A stretch of DNA of 64,000 bases from NCBI GenBank assembly GCA_900545265.1, contig UQYI01000006.1, forward strand, positions 40,681 to 104,680. Direction: 5' to 3'. Below the pieces are notes generated by a model. The model was not told where the DNA came from, searched no databases, and was given only the letters and a program-made list of their open reading frames with translations. Below, one piece after another: positions 27,036 to 35,201 of the stretch. Numbering within the stretch: the first letter of the stretch is position 1; each line of letters begins with the position of its first letter. Made by a program: the position numbers and the translations under genes. The stretch comes from an uncultured Eubacteriales bacterium (GTDB lineage Bacteria > Bacillota > Clostridia > Christensenellales > CAG-138).

Positions 27036-27997
27036 TGGGGATTCTCACAGAAAATGGCGAACCAGCAGTCGGAGGAAAGCACCTCTTTTACCGCAAAGCC
27101 CGCCTGCTTCAGTCCGGCTTCCACCTCGGCCTCCCGGTCATCGATAATGCCGGATACGATAAATGTGCCCCCGGGTGCCACTACCTCCCTGGCAAAGGGA
27201 CACAAAGCGAGGATTACGTCCGCAACAATATTGGCTGCTACCACCGGGTACTGCCCCCGAATGTCCGTCTGCAATGCTTCATCGCTGATGAGATTGCCGA
27301 TACGGATCTCATAATCCTGCTCGCCCAGACCGTTCATGGCGGCATTTTCCCGGGCAATGGTTTCCGCAATGGGGTCGATATCCACGGCTACGGCTTTTTT
27401 GGCCCCCAGCAGCAGCGAAGCGATGGAAAGTATCCCGCTGCCGCAGCCCATATCCAGCATGGTATCCCCGGGCCTGACGGTTTTCTCCAGCAGCTCCAGG
27501 CACATGCGGGTGGTATGGTGAGCTCCGGTGCCAAAGGCCATGCCGGGATCCAGCTTCAGCACCACCCGGTCCGTTTCGGGCTTTGGCTCCCAACTGGGCA
27601 GCACCAGCAGGCGGCTGCCTATCTCCAGGGGCTTATAGTATTTTTTCCAGTTGTTGGCCCAGTCCTCTTCATCCAGAGACCGGATCGTTACCGTCAGCGA
27701 ACCCAGATCCACCCCCAGATCCAGAGTTTTGAGCCGCTCTACGGCAGCTTTGGCGGCCTCCGCCACCGAATAGTTCTCCGGGCAGTCCGCCAGATATCCT
27801 TTTACACAGGGCCGGTCCGTGCCGATCCGGCTCATATCCGCAAAATCCCAGTACAGCACGCTCTCCCGCAGAAAGGCGGCGGCAGCGCTGCGGCTCTCCT
27901 CTATGGAAAGGCCCGTAATGCCTACGCTGTCCAGAGCGGCGCAGACGCTGTCCAGCCCGGCATCGGTGGTATAAACGGCGATCTCCAGCCATTTCAT
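27032..27997 (-). CDS. prmA: Ribosomal protein L11 methyltransferase
   Basis: A 321-residue SAM-dependent methyltransferase. The N-terminal L11-recognition domain is followed by the catalytic domain with motif I MLDMGCGSGILSI and the later AANIVADVI segment. PrmA trimethylates residues of ribosomal protein L11. It is the first gene of a six-gene minus-strand run (prmA, rsmE, mtaB, hinT, GNAT, murC). AAGGAG precedes the ATG, with a strong promoter just upstream. The dnaK-dnaJ genes that often precede this set are absent; an accessory island sits there instead. Confidence 0.95.
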   Translation of the reverse strand: MKWLEIAVYTTDAGLDSVCAALDSVGITGLSIEESRSAAAAFLRESVLYWDFADMSRIGTDRPCVKGYLADCPENYSVAEAAKAAVERLKTLDLGVDLGSLTVTIRSLDEEDWANNWKKYYKPLEIGSRLLVLPSWEPKPETDRVVLKLDPGMAFGTGAHHTTRMCLELLEKTVRPGDTMLDMGCGSGILSIASLLLGAKKAVAVDIDPIAETIARENAAMNGLGEQDYEIRIGNLISDEALQTDIRGQYPVVAANIVADVILALCPFAREVVAPGGTFIVSGIIDDREAEVEAGLKQAGFAVKEVLSSDCWFAIFCENPQ

Positions 27998-28045
27998 AGC
28001 AAATACTCCTTAAAAAGGGCACAGCCCCTGTATTTTTGACAGTAT

Positions 28046-28074
28046 ATTATAGCACGGCTCCCCGCCGTCTACAA
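28046..28074 (-). promoter_or_regulatory. Promoter of the prmA-murC operon
   Basis: On the minus strand, TTGTAG (28069-28074), 17 bases, TATAAT (28046-28051) with TG one base before it (extended -10). It lies about 50 bases upstream of prmA and marks the left edge of native sequence before the island. Confidence 0.7.
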
Positions 28075-28207
28075 GGGTAAAGGCGGCGCTGCGGGCGTAT
28101 CCAGTAAAAAAAGAAAAAAAGCAGCCGGGGCTTTACACGGGTGCTCATAAGAAAGTAATTCCAGAAATTACGATTATGGCATCTGTCAGGCGGGGTTGGT
28201 AAACGAG

Positions 28208-28249
28208 ATAACGGGTATTCGGTGCAAGCCGAGTACCCGTTATTTTTTT
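28208..28249 (+). terminator. Strong hairpin with T-tract at the island edge
   Basis: Two 15-base arms (28208-28222 and 28229-28243) pair with one wobble around TGCAAG and run into TTTTTTT. No gene on the plus strand ends just before it. It is either the terminator of a lost gene or a leader attenuator for the secreted protein starting 78 bases later. Between 28075 and 28207 I see no gene. Confidence 0.7.
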
Positions 28250-28326
28250 GCCCATGCGTGGAAACAATTCCTTGATTTCACAACAAAGATTCAATGAAAT
28301 TTCGAAAAATAAGGAGGATTTCTATT

Positions 28327-29010
28327 ATGTCAAAAATTATAACAAGGGTTTTATCGGTTCTTCTCATAGTGGTAATGGCATTTCCAAACGTTGCGTTTGC
28401 CTCAGATCAAGGAAATGGTCAGACCGAACAGTATTCAGAAGTAATATCCATTCAAGCAAGCGAGACTGTGGGTCCAGATACCAAATATCCTGAATCTTTG
28501 TCAAAAGCGCCTAATTATAGCGACTTTTCGACTAAACTTGAAATAATTGACTATATTCAAAACGGTCCTAAATCCTTTTTTGCTGGCTGTGATACAATTA
28601 CAGCCGATGAGCTTCTGGCAAAATCACAATATGTTTTTACCACCAAAGCGGGGGATGTAACTGGGACGTTCACGTCGGCGCGTTTAGATACAGGAACCCC
28701 AGGTGTAACATGGGATTATACAGTAAACTATACAATCACGCCTATGCCAAGTGGAACTGGTTGGTATTTCAAAAGTGTCAGTTGTACAGTTAGCGCCTAT
28801 AAAGGTTTTTTGTTTTATACATGGGCAACAGTAGGCTTGTTAGAATTCACAAGTGCAACTTATACCCTATCACCATCCACTCGCCCCACTTCTATTACCC
28901 TGAATATGACATTGCAGTTCCAAATATGGACAGATGCAACAGGCCCCAATCCCGTAACATATTCAGAAAGCCATAGCCACACGACAAAAGTAAGCAATAT
29001 TTACAACTAA
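28327..29010 (+). CDS. Secreted protein of unknown function
   Basis: A 227-residue protein with a signal peptide (about residues 1-25, probable cut after AFA). The mature part is rich in Thr, Ser and aromatic residues, with alternating patterns that look like beta strands. No catalytic motif or known domain is recognised. The ATG at 28327 has AAGGAGG; an in-frame ATG upstream lacks one. Base composition is clearly more A+T-rich than the flanking prmA and ftsA genes. It leads a small plus-strand set with a 73-residue membrane protein 17 bases downstream. Confidence 0.6.
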   Translation: MSKIITRVLSVLLIVVMAFPNVAFASDQGNGQTEQYSEVISIQASETVGPDTKYPESLSKAPNYSDFSTKLEIIDYIQNGPKSFFAGCDTITADELLAKSQYVFTTKAGDVTGTFTSARLDTGTPGVTWDYTVNYTITPMPSGTGWYFKSVSCTVSAYKGFLFYTWATVGLLEFTSATYTLSPSTRPTSITLNMTLQFQIWTDATGPNPVTYSESHSHTTKVSNIYN

Positions 29011-29027
29011 AAAGCACAAGAATTGTT

Positions 29028-29249
29028 ATGAAGTATAAAACATTTACAATCATTTCGATCTTGGTTTTAGTTGTTGCTGGGTGCTCTACTTTGTTTACTT
29101 CTAAAATGATAGTCAAAGGAATAACCGATAACATTTTGTGCAGCAAAGTATACACAATCTTGGTGATTTCTGGTTTTTTGACAATCATTGCGCTTATTTG
29201 TATTGTTATTCGCGCCATGTTACTTTTACATGAGCATCTGAATAAATGA
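29028..29249 (+). CDS. Small membrane protein with two helices
   Basis: A 73-residue protein with two hydrophobic segments (about residues 6-22 and 41-65) and a short polar tail. It follows the secreted-protein gene by 17 bases and shares its low G+C composition, so the two are probably co-transcribed. Size and layout would suit a holin-, immunity- or toxin-like membrane peptide, but nothing in the sequence decides between these. The Shine-Dalgarno sequence is weak. Confidence 0.45.
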   Translation: MKYKTFTIISILVLVVAGCSTLFTSKMIVKGITDNILCSKVYTILVISGFLTIIALICIVIRAMLLLHEHLNK

Positions 29250-29664
29250 GCGATAATAGGAGACCTATGGGACAATCTATCTGGAGAAATTGAAGTAGTT
29301 TCACCCTGAAGCATTACCGAGGATAACCATTTTCAAGGTTTACTTGGCTGAACAATATCCTCAAAAAGTTCTTTCTTTTGTTGGCTGGCATTTGAACGGA
29401 TTTGCTTCTTGACCGTTCCTGTGTCAAATGCGAGAGTCGCCACCCTCCGCTCTCGCGTCCTCCTGCTCCTCGTTTGCAGTGCAGGTTGCTTATGTACAAG
29501 CAATCTGCACTGTAAGGAGGACGAACAATTTAGGAAATATTCAAGAAGTTCACGAGGAGATTGTTATGCTCTCCCTTTGGTACTTTTGTAATCTGTTTGG
29601 GTCAGTTATGCGTTGTATTTACAAAAGGACGCTTTACAAAAACCATAAATGTGTGAGGTGCAGC
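29250..29664. other. Gene-poor stretch with a long inverted repeat
   Basis: No convincing gene. At 29477-29512, CAGTGCAGGTTGCTT and AAGCAATCTGCACTG form a 15-base stem with one G-T pair around ATGTAC, immediately before AAGGAGG (29514-29520). Such a hairpin could sequester that ribosome site. The short frames after it are not protein-like, so it may be debris from a mobile element. Confidence 0.5.
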
Positions 29665-30165
29665 ATGAAGAAACGGTCTGTTTTAATTCTTGTAATGGCA
29701 ATTGTAATCCTCGGATATGTTGCGATTGTTTTGATTGTTCACGAGAATCATCGGCAACGCTGCAATAAAGATCAATGGAAAAGCATAAAGGAGATCAGCG
29801 ATATTGCTGACTTCTTTGACGCCCCGATCACTGAGATGACTTTGCGGGAGGGAGTTACGTCTGCCGAGTGGGCGGTGTTCAGCGACGACGATCTTATCGC
29901 AGATTGGAACTTCTTTTTTGATAATACTGAAGTCAAATGCGAAGGCAGAGCATCCAAAGACAGCGACGCCTGTGGGATGTTTGTGACAGCTATCAACGCC
30001 GACGGCGATACGCTCGTCTTTGTTGCCTATTATGATTCATCAGGAGCGTGCAAGATAGATATTGGCGGGACAGCATTTATAACAAAGGAATCCCCCGGTC
30101 TTCCGTTCAAGAGTACATATTGGAGAGCGATTGAACGTCACGGAATCACCACACCGTGGGATTAA
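29665..30165 (+). CDS. Membrane-anchored protein of unknown function
   Basis: A 166-residue protein with one N-terminal hydrophobic segment (about residues 5-24), followed by a soluble domain of about 130 residues. This anchor-plus-domain layout implies an extracytoplasmic position. The domain is acidic, with a central Asp/Trp-rich part and no motif I recognise. The open frame extends upstream to 29428 but that part looks non-coding; the ATG at 29665, with GAGGTG before it, opens a typical MKKR anchor. It belongs to the A+T-rich island. Confidence 0.55.
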   Translation: MKKRSVLILVMAIVILGYVAIVLIVHENHRQRCNKDQWKSIKEISDIADFFDAPITEMTLREGVTSAEWAVFSDDDLIADWNFFFDNTEVKCEGRASKDSDACGMFVTAINADGDTLVFVAYYDSSGACKIDIGGTAFITKESPGLPFKSTYWRAIERHGITTPWD

Positions 30166-30343
30166 GCTTTGAATTTTTGATGAGCAGTTTTTTCAAGAAA
30201 TTTGTAACCGGTTATTGCTTGAAGATCGTTGTGTATGTAAGAGCTGTTCTATGGGAACAGCAAATAATGCGAGGAGGTGATGTGTATGCTTGTTCCCTGT
30301 TAGGTTTTTTCAATTATTCACAAACCTGAAAGGAGGCCCGAAA

Positions 30344-31066
30344 ATGAAGAAGACACTTTCTTTCCTGTTGACGTTGGTCATGTGTGTTTCTATCATGCCA
30401 ACCATTGCATCTGCTTCATCTGAGACTGGCCGTATGCAAGATGAGTATGATCCTGAAACCGGCTATACTACTATCACCACTGATGACTATATTGCAGTTG
30501 TACCCAAAGGCGGCATCGTGGAGTATTCGTCGGACAACAAGAATCTCTGTGCAGACGAGGTGTTGAAAACAACAACCTACTCCAACGAGGATTCGATTGT
30601 TCCTTTTGATTATCAAGCAACAGTTAGAGAGATGTATGAATACGTTCTCAAAACCAATGCTGATATGGACCCGTCTTCTGCAATGGAGATAGCGCAAAAA
30701 CTCGCTGCCAATATTGAAGCTGCGAGAAATGCGTCCATTTATGGCAATATGAGAGGTATAACCTCATATGTTACAGAAACAGGAGCGACGGTTGTAGACT
30801 TGGGCTGCATACAAGACGGAAAATTAGTTCCCTCTGATGCTTTAAGATATGTCCCCGATTCGCGTACCAGAATCATAAGCGAAGGTTGGAGTGTCAATCC
30901 CCATGTTGATAGCAGTGTGTTGAACTGCAGATATGTTGTTCCCTGGAATGGCTTGGATCTTTACAAATCAAGCGATAGTGGCTCGATGTGCATACGGCGG
31001 CGGCCAGCGGCCGCTGGTGCGGTGGTCCAGCGGCCGCTGTGCGGTCTGAGTAACAGCCGCCACTAA
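30344..31066 (+). CDS. Secreted protein, C-terminus altered by IS insertion
   Basis: The signal peptide (about residues 1-24) is followed by a soluble domain of unknown type; AAAGGAGG precedes the ATG. The first 215 or so residues are A+T-rich and protein-like. From about 30985 the DNA abruptly becomes GC-rich and the reading frame turns into Arg/Ala/Pro-rich sequence. That switch coincides with what looks like the left end of an IS21-family element, so the native C-terminus was probably lost by insertion and the 240-residue product is chimeric. Whether it is still functional is unclear. Confidence 0.55.
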   Translation: MKKTLSFLLTLVMCVSIMPTIASASSETGRMQDEYDPETGYTTITTDDYIAVVPKGGIVEYSSDNKNLCADEVLKTTTYSNEDSIVPFDYQATVREMYEYVLKTNADMDPSSAMEIAQKLAANIEAARNASIYGNMRGITSYVTETGATVVDLGCIQDGKLVPSDALRYVPDSRTRIISEGWSVNPHVDSSVLNCRYVVPWNGLDLYKSSDSGSMCIRRRPAAAGAVVQRPLCGLSNSRH

Positions 31067-31467
31067 CAACTTGATGTAGTCCAGATATTCTCCATAATGG
31101 TGGTATCCGCAACAGCGGAAATTCACTATTAGGAGGGTAATGGATGTTAGACTACAAGGATATCATTACAAAACATTGCGCATTGGGGATGACTGGTAGC
31201 GCAATTGCCGAAACCCTCGGCGTCAGCAAATCGGGGGTAAATGACTTTCTGCGTGCATTCAAGGCGTGCAAAGATTTGAAGTATCCGCTGCCCAAGGGGA
31301 TCACCAACTACGGCATTGCTGCGGTCGTCTATCCACGGAAACCTACCACTCATGTTGGACGGGATGTCTCCTATGAACTGCCGGATTACGAGGCGGTTTC
31401 AAAAGATATGTCTTCCCGGAAGAACATGACCCTCAAGGTTCTCTGGAATCGGTATGTGAAGAAGTGT
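30985..31467 (+). mobile_element. IS21-family element, 5' remnant
   Basis: A sharp G+C shift begins near 30985, with a TGTGCATACGG-like end and internal GC-rich inverted repeats (CAGCGGCCGCTG appears twice near 31007-31040). An istA 5' fragment follows at 31144. Neither the rest of istA, istB nor a right end is present. The exact left border is inferred from composition. Confidence 0.55.
31144..31467 (+). pseudogene. istA: istA (IS21 transposase) 5' fragment
   Basis: About 108 residues match the start of an IS21-type transposase: MLDYKDIITKH, an N-terminal helix-turn-helix (GMTGSAIAETLGVSKSGVNDF), and a segment ending SRKNMTLKVLWNRY. IstA proteins are normally about 400-500 residues with a DDE catalytic core; that core is missing. 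An AGGAGG site precedes the ATG, so a truncated DNA-binding peptide could still be made. Homology stops near 31467, where the frame passes into a different mobile gene. Confidence 0.75.
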
Positions 31468-31483
31468 CGGGACAGCGGTCTAA

Positions 31484-31771
31484 AGCTACGAAACCGAGCA
31501 GGAGAAGCTCAAAGTGGAAATCCAGACCTTGCAGCAGGATATTGAAGTACAGGAACGACAGATTGAAAATTTGGAGCAGTTTATTCAGAGGGTACACAAA
31601 TACAAGGACTTGGACGAGCTTACCCCCTATGCTCTGCGTGAACTTGTCAAGGGAGTTTATATCGAAGCCCCCGACAAGAGCAGCGGCAAGCGGCGGCAGA
31701 ACATCCGCATTTCCTATGATCTTGTGGGCTTTATCCCGCTGAATGAACTGATGAAAGAGGAAACGGCATGA
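31484..31771 (+). pseudogene. Large serine recombinase, C-terminal fragment
   Basis: The frame from about 31484 encodes the coiled-coil and C-terminal tail of a TnpX/Tn4451-type serine recombinase: YETEQEKL, then repeated Gln/Glu heptads, then a DUF4368-like end with SSGKRRQNIRISYDLVGFI. The catalytic resolvase domain, with its nucleophilic serine, and the zinc-ribbon are absent. A GTG at 31514 could start an 85-residue peptide but is probably irrelevant. It is fused end-to-end with the istA fragment, recording a deletion between two mobile elements. Confidence 0.75.
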
Positions 31772-31910
31772 CCGAAGCCATGCCGTTCCTGCAAAAATGC
31801 GATATTACTTTCTTACGACCCCCGCCCATTTGCAGCCGGCCTTTTGAAACAGCCATGAGGCACAAAGAAGAAAATGTTACAGGAAAGACGAAATCCGGTA
31901 CGATTTTATG

Positions 31911-31940
31911 TTGCGTCCGGGGGCGCCCGTATGCTATAAT
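31911..31940 (+). promoter_or_regulatory. Promoter of ftsA-ftsZ
   Basis: TTGCGT (31911-31916), 18 bases, TATAAT (31935-31940) with TG one base before it. The start of ftsA follows about 80 bases later. No gene lies in 31772-32023; the mobile-element scar ends just before this promoter. Confidence 0.65.
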
Positions 31941-32023
31941 CCATCCGTATAGCTGGGTAGTCCCGCGTTTTTTGCGTACGCGGAATTGCCGTGGGATGTG
32001 ATAAGGGAGCGTAGGATCAAAGC

Positions 32024-33220
32024 ATGAAACCCGCTGCGGTATTGGATATAGGCAGCTCTAAAGTCGTCTGCCTTTGCGGAAGCATGGCAGACGGTGACGG
32101 CATCGTGGTGCACGGGGCCGGTGTTTGCACATATGAAGGCTACCGGGACGGTGTCTTTATCGACAAGCAGAGTCTGCACAATGCGGTGGTGGAAGCTTTG
32201 CAGAAGGCAGAGCAGGAAAGCCGCATCCGCATCCGGGATGTGGCGCTGACGGTGCCTGCGGCCTTTTCCGATCTGCTTTTGACCGACGCCACTCTTTCTT
32301 TGGGGAAGCCCCGCAAGACGGAGGCGGCGGATATAGACAGGCTGATTGCCCTGTCTTTGGAAAAGTGTAAAAAAAAGCCCGGATATACCCTGATGCACAG
32401 CACCCCGGTGTTCTTTCTTGTGGACGGCGTATCCTCCACGGAAGTGCCGGAAGGCATCACCACGGATGAGATATCGGCTCTGATCTCCCATATGTTCGTG
32501 CAGGAGGCATATATCCGCACGGTGCAGGAATCTCTGGACGATATGGGCGTGGAGATCAGCATGTGCGTCAGCGCCCAGCTGGGAGAATCCGTCATGCTCA
32601 TTCCGGAAAAGGAACGGGTCCGCCCGGCGGTGCTCATAGATGTGGGATACCACCAGACGGAGATCTCCGTGGTGGAAAATACCGCCCTGACGGCCATAAG
32701 CACCCTGCCCATCGGGGGGTATCAGTTTGCCAGCGATCTGTCTTTTGGACTGGATGTGCCCATGGACGCGGCAGAGCAGGCCAAGCGGCGGTATGTATTC
32801 TCTTTGGATCTGCAGGAAAAAAGCGAAGTGCTGCGCACCGCAGCCGGGAGCAAAAAGGTGTCCCGGTCCGCTATCTCCTATATAATAGAAGCCCGGGCCA
32901 CGGAGCTGGCCGGGATGCTTCGGCGGGAGATGGAAAATATGGGCGTGAATCTGGATGCACGGCCGGCGGTATATGTTTCCGGCGGCGGGCTGCTGATGAT
33001 GCGGGGCGGACTGGATTTTATGCGCAAGGCGCTGAATTTGCCCCTGAAGCGGGATATGCCCTGGACGCCCAGGCTCTCCTCGCCCAACTATTGCAGCGCT
33101 TTTGGGGCGCTGGACTTTGTCCTCAAGGCCAACCGGCCCCAGGAGGATACGACCGCAAGCGGCAGCGAAGAGAAACTGGGTTCGCTGTTAAAGAAAATAA
33201 AAGAGTTCTTCATGAAATAA
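32024..33220 (+). CDS. ftsA: Cell-division protein FtsA-like ATPase
   Basis: A 398-residue actin/Hsp70-fold protein. The phosphate-1 motif is AVLDIGSSKVVCL (residues 5-17), the SHS2-like domain 1C follows, a second phosphate motif is VLIDVGYHQTEISV near 205-218, and an adenosine-type motif lies in YVSGGGLLM. It tethers FtsZ filaments to the membrane and recruits divisome proteins. The C-terminal tail (SLLKKIKEFFMK) is amphipathic, as expected for membrane attachment. ftsZ follows after 15 bases. The sequence is divergent from classic FtsA, but the gene pair makes the role secure. Confidence 0.88.
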   Translation: MKPAAVLDIGSSKVVCLCGSMADGDGIVVHGAGVCTYEGYRDGVFIDKQSLHNAVVEALQKAEQESRIRIRDVALTVPAAFSDLLLTDATLSLGKPRKTEAADIDRLIALSLEKCKKKPGYTLMHSTPVFFLVDGVSSTEVPEGITTDEISALISHMFVQEAYIRTVQESLDDMGVEISMCVSAQLGESVMLIPEKERVRPAVLIDVGYHQTEISVVENTALTAISTLPIGGYQFASDLSFGLDVPMDAAEQAKRRYVFSLDLQEKSEVLRTAAGSKKVSRSAISYIIEARATELAGMLRREMENMGVNLDARPAVYVSGGGLLMMRGGLDFMRKALNLPLKRDMPWTPRLSSPNYCSAFGALDFVLKANRPQEDTTASGSEEKLGSLLKKIKEFFMK

Positions 33221-33235
33221 AAGGGGGATTAACCA

Positions 33236-34492
33236 ATGTTTGATCAGGATTTACAAGGCGCATCCTTTGCCCAGATTAAAGTCGTAGGCGTAGGCGGCGC
33301 AGGCTGCAATGCGGTGAACCGCATGGTGCAGTATGGGCTCCAGGGCGTGGAATTTATCGCCGTGAATACGGATAAGCAGGCATTGGCCCTCAACAAGGGC
33401 GACGTCAAGATCCAGATCGGAGAAAAGCTTACCAAAGGTCTGGGCGCGGGAGCCGATCCGGAGATCGGCCGCAAGGCGGCGGATGAGAGCCGGGATATGA
33501 TCGTTGAAAGCCTCAAGGGCGCAGATATGGTCTTTATCACCGCCGGTATGGGCGGAGGCACGGGCACCGGTGCGGCGGCCATCGTGGCGCAGTGCGCCAA
33601 GGAAATGGGCATCCTTACCGTGGGTGTGGTCACCAAACCCTTTACCTTTGAAGGCCGGGTGCGGATGCGCAACGCCGAAGGCGGCATCGAAAACCTGAAG
33701 CCCGCTGTGGATACCCTTATCACCATCCCCAATGACAAGCTTATCTCCCTTGTGGGCCGGGCCAGTCTCCCCGATGCACTGCGGGTAGCCGATGATGTGC
33801 TGCGCCAGGGTATCCAGGGTATTTCCGACCTGATCGCCATGCCCGCCATGATCAATCTGGACTTTGCCGATGTAAAGACCATCATGAAGGAAAAGGGCAT
33901 GGCCCACATGGGCATCGGCACCGCCTGCGGCGAAAAGCGGGCCTCTGAAGCTGCCAAGCAGGCCGTGGAAAGCCCGCTGCTGGAAACCAGCATCGCCGGC
34001 GCCAAGGGTATTTTGATGAACATTACCGGCGGCCCGGATCTGAGCCTGCTGGAAGTCAACGAGGCGGCGGAACTCATTCAGGAGACGGCCGATCCCGATG
34101 CCAACATCATCTTCGGCGCAGATATTGACGAGAGCATGGGCGATGCCATCAAGATCACCGTTATTGCCACCGGTTTTGATAAGGTAGATAACGCCCAGCA
34201 GGGCCGCGACGCATTAGTCTTCGGCGGCCGGGAGCAGCCCCAGAGCACGCCCATCCGCAGCGCTTCCAATCCCAATCCCGCACCCCGTCCCTATCAGGCG
34301 GCCAACATTCCCAACTCCGCAGAGAATGCCTTCAGCGCCCGGCCCTATGCCCAGCTGCAGAGCGACCCTGTAGAGGCACCCGTGGTGCGCAAGGAGCCTA
34401 AGGAAAGCACCTTTACCGAAGAGAACATCCGCCGGGACTATAACAACCGCCCCGCCAACAAGCTGGATATCCCCGCCTTCCTGCGCAAGTAA
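33236..34492 (+). CDS. ftsZ: Cell-division GTPase FtsZ
   Basis: A 418-residue tubulin homologue that polymerises into the Z-ring at midcell. The GTP-binding signature GGGTGTGAA is at residues 106-114, the N-terminal VGVGGAGCNAVNRM and the synergy-loop region around NLDFADVKTIM are intact, and a Pro/Asn-rich linker (about 340-400) leads to the conserved C-terminal peptide DIPAFLRK, which binds FtsA. AAAGGGGG precedes the ATG. A strong terminator closes the ftsA-ftsZ unit, so ftsZ is not followed by wall genes here. Confidence 0.98.
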   Translation: MFDQDLQGASFAQIKVVGVGGAGCNAVNRMVQYGLQGVEFIAVNTDKQALALNKGDVKIQIGEKLTKGLGAGADPEIGRKAADESRDMIVESLKGADMVFITAGMGGGTGTGAAAIVAQCAKEMGILTVGVVTKPFTFEGRVRMRNAEGGIENLKPAVDTLITIPNDKLISLVGRASLPDALRVADDVLRQGIQGISDLIAMPAMINLDFADVKTIMKEKGMAHMGIGTACGEKRASEAAKQAVESPLLETSIAGAKGILMNITGGPDLSLLEVNEAAELIQETADPDANIIFGADIDESMGDAIKITVIATGFDKVDNAQQGRDALVFGGREQPQSTPIRSASNPNPAPRPYQAANIPNSAENAFSARPYAQLQSDPVEAPVVRKEPKESTFTEENIRRDYNNRPANKLDIPAFLRK

Positions 34493-34509
34493 GACAGGCA
34501 AATCAGAAG

Positions 34510-34550
34510 GAGCTGCGAAGAATGGAAACCGTTTTTCGCAGCTCTTTTTT
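34510..34550 (+). terminator. Terminator of ftsA-ftsZ
   Basis: GAGCTGCGAA (34510-34519) and TTCGCAGCTC (34535-34544) form a perfect 10-base stem followed by TTTTTT. Confidence 0.92.
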
Positions 34551-34669
34551 GTTGGCTTTAACTTGTTCCAAACGGATCTGTTTCCCGCCGGATACAGATT
34601 CGTTTTGTGTGTGAAAGAATGGGGTTGGAGCATTTGGGGGCCGGTACCCGGGGGAGCGGGGCTCACTTC

Positions 34670-34780
34670 GTATACGGGAGGCGGGGGCGCTGGGCGGCGG
34701 AACGCCGCCGCCCGTCCGCGCAGCGGCCGGGCCCTTTGGCGCCTGCGGCGCCAAAGCCAGCGCCCCCCGGATGCGTATAC
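34670..34780. repeat. Cloverleaf repeat, copy D (divergent)
   Basis: GTATAC occurs on both sides (34670-34675 and 34775-34780). The closing stem is GGGGGCGCTGG (34683-34693) with CCAGCGCCCCC (34757-34767). Inside are GCGGCGG/CCGCCGC (34694-34711), CCGC-GCA-GCGG (34716-34726) and TTTGGCGCC-TGC-GGCGCCAAA (34735-34755). Sequence differs from copies A-C, but the plan of one stem around three hairpins is kept, as is the GTATACGGGAGGCGGGG-type left flank. The 709-base gap around it holds two terminators and no gene. Confidence 0.75.
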
Positions 34781-34887
34781 CAACCAACCTTCGTTTCCGG
34801 GCGTCCCGGCACCCGTTTACAGGAGCCGCTTTTTTTCCTGCCGCCGTATATCTGTTGCAAGTCGTTTCCGGTTGTTTCACATAAACG

Positions 34888-34917
34888 AAGAGGGGCTTTT
34901 TACAGCCCCTCTTTTTT
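34888..34917. terminator. Bidirectional hairpin terminator
   Basis: AAGAGGGGCT and AGCCCCTCTT flank a short T-rich loop, with TTTTTT to the right. No gene ends close by on either strand, so it may belong to the repeat region or to a lost gene. Confidence 0.6.
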
Positions 34918-35201
34918 GCGATCTGAATGGAAAGATCAAAAAAGCTTCGTTTGCTGCGTATCATAGGTCGGGCTGCATTTTCTTTATGCAAGCCGTGCAA
35001 ATACCCCGGGAGTTACCCCATTCCCGCCCTGGCCGAAAAGCCGATGCCCGGTAGTGCTCTGTATAGATGCTTTGTGCGCATGTTACCATGCGGGGCATGA
35101 CAATACATCATACGCAGCCCGGTGCGCCTGCTGCAGCCTCTTTCTCCGCTGCCGAGATGGCATCCGCTCCTTCCGGTTACCTGCGCTCCCGGGGGGAACC
35201 G

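Noticed and set aside
28140..28250. tRNA-like sequence at the island edge
   Set aside because: It has a strong hairpin and GC-rich 3' part but no T-loop consensus or acceptor pairing; read better as a terminator.
29409..29591. 60-residue frame overlapping the inverted repeat
   Set aside because: Ser/Arg/Leu-rich, no ribosome site and runs through a hairpin; not protein-like.
34563..35054. Frames of 65-165 residues between ftsZ and the DIP1984 gene
   Set aside because: All run across terminators and cloverleaf copy D, with multiple competing frames and no start signals.
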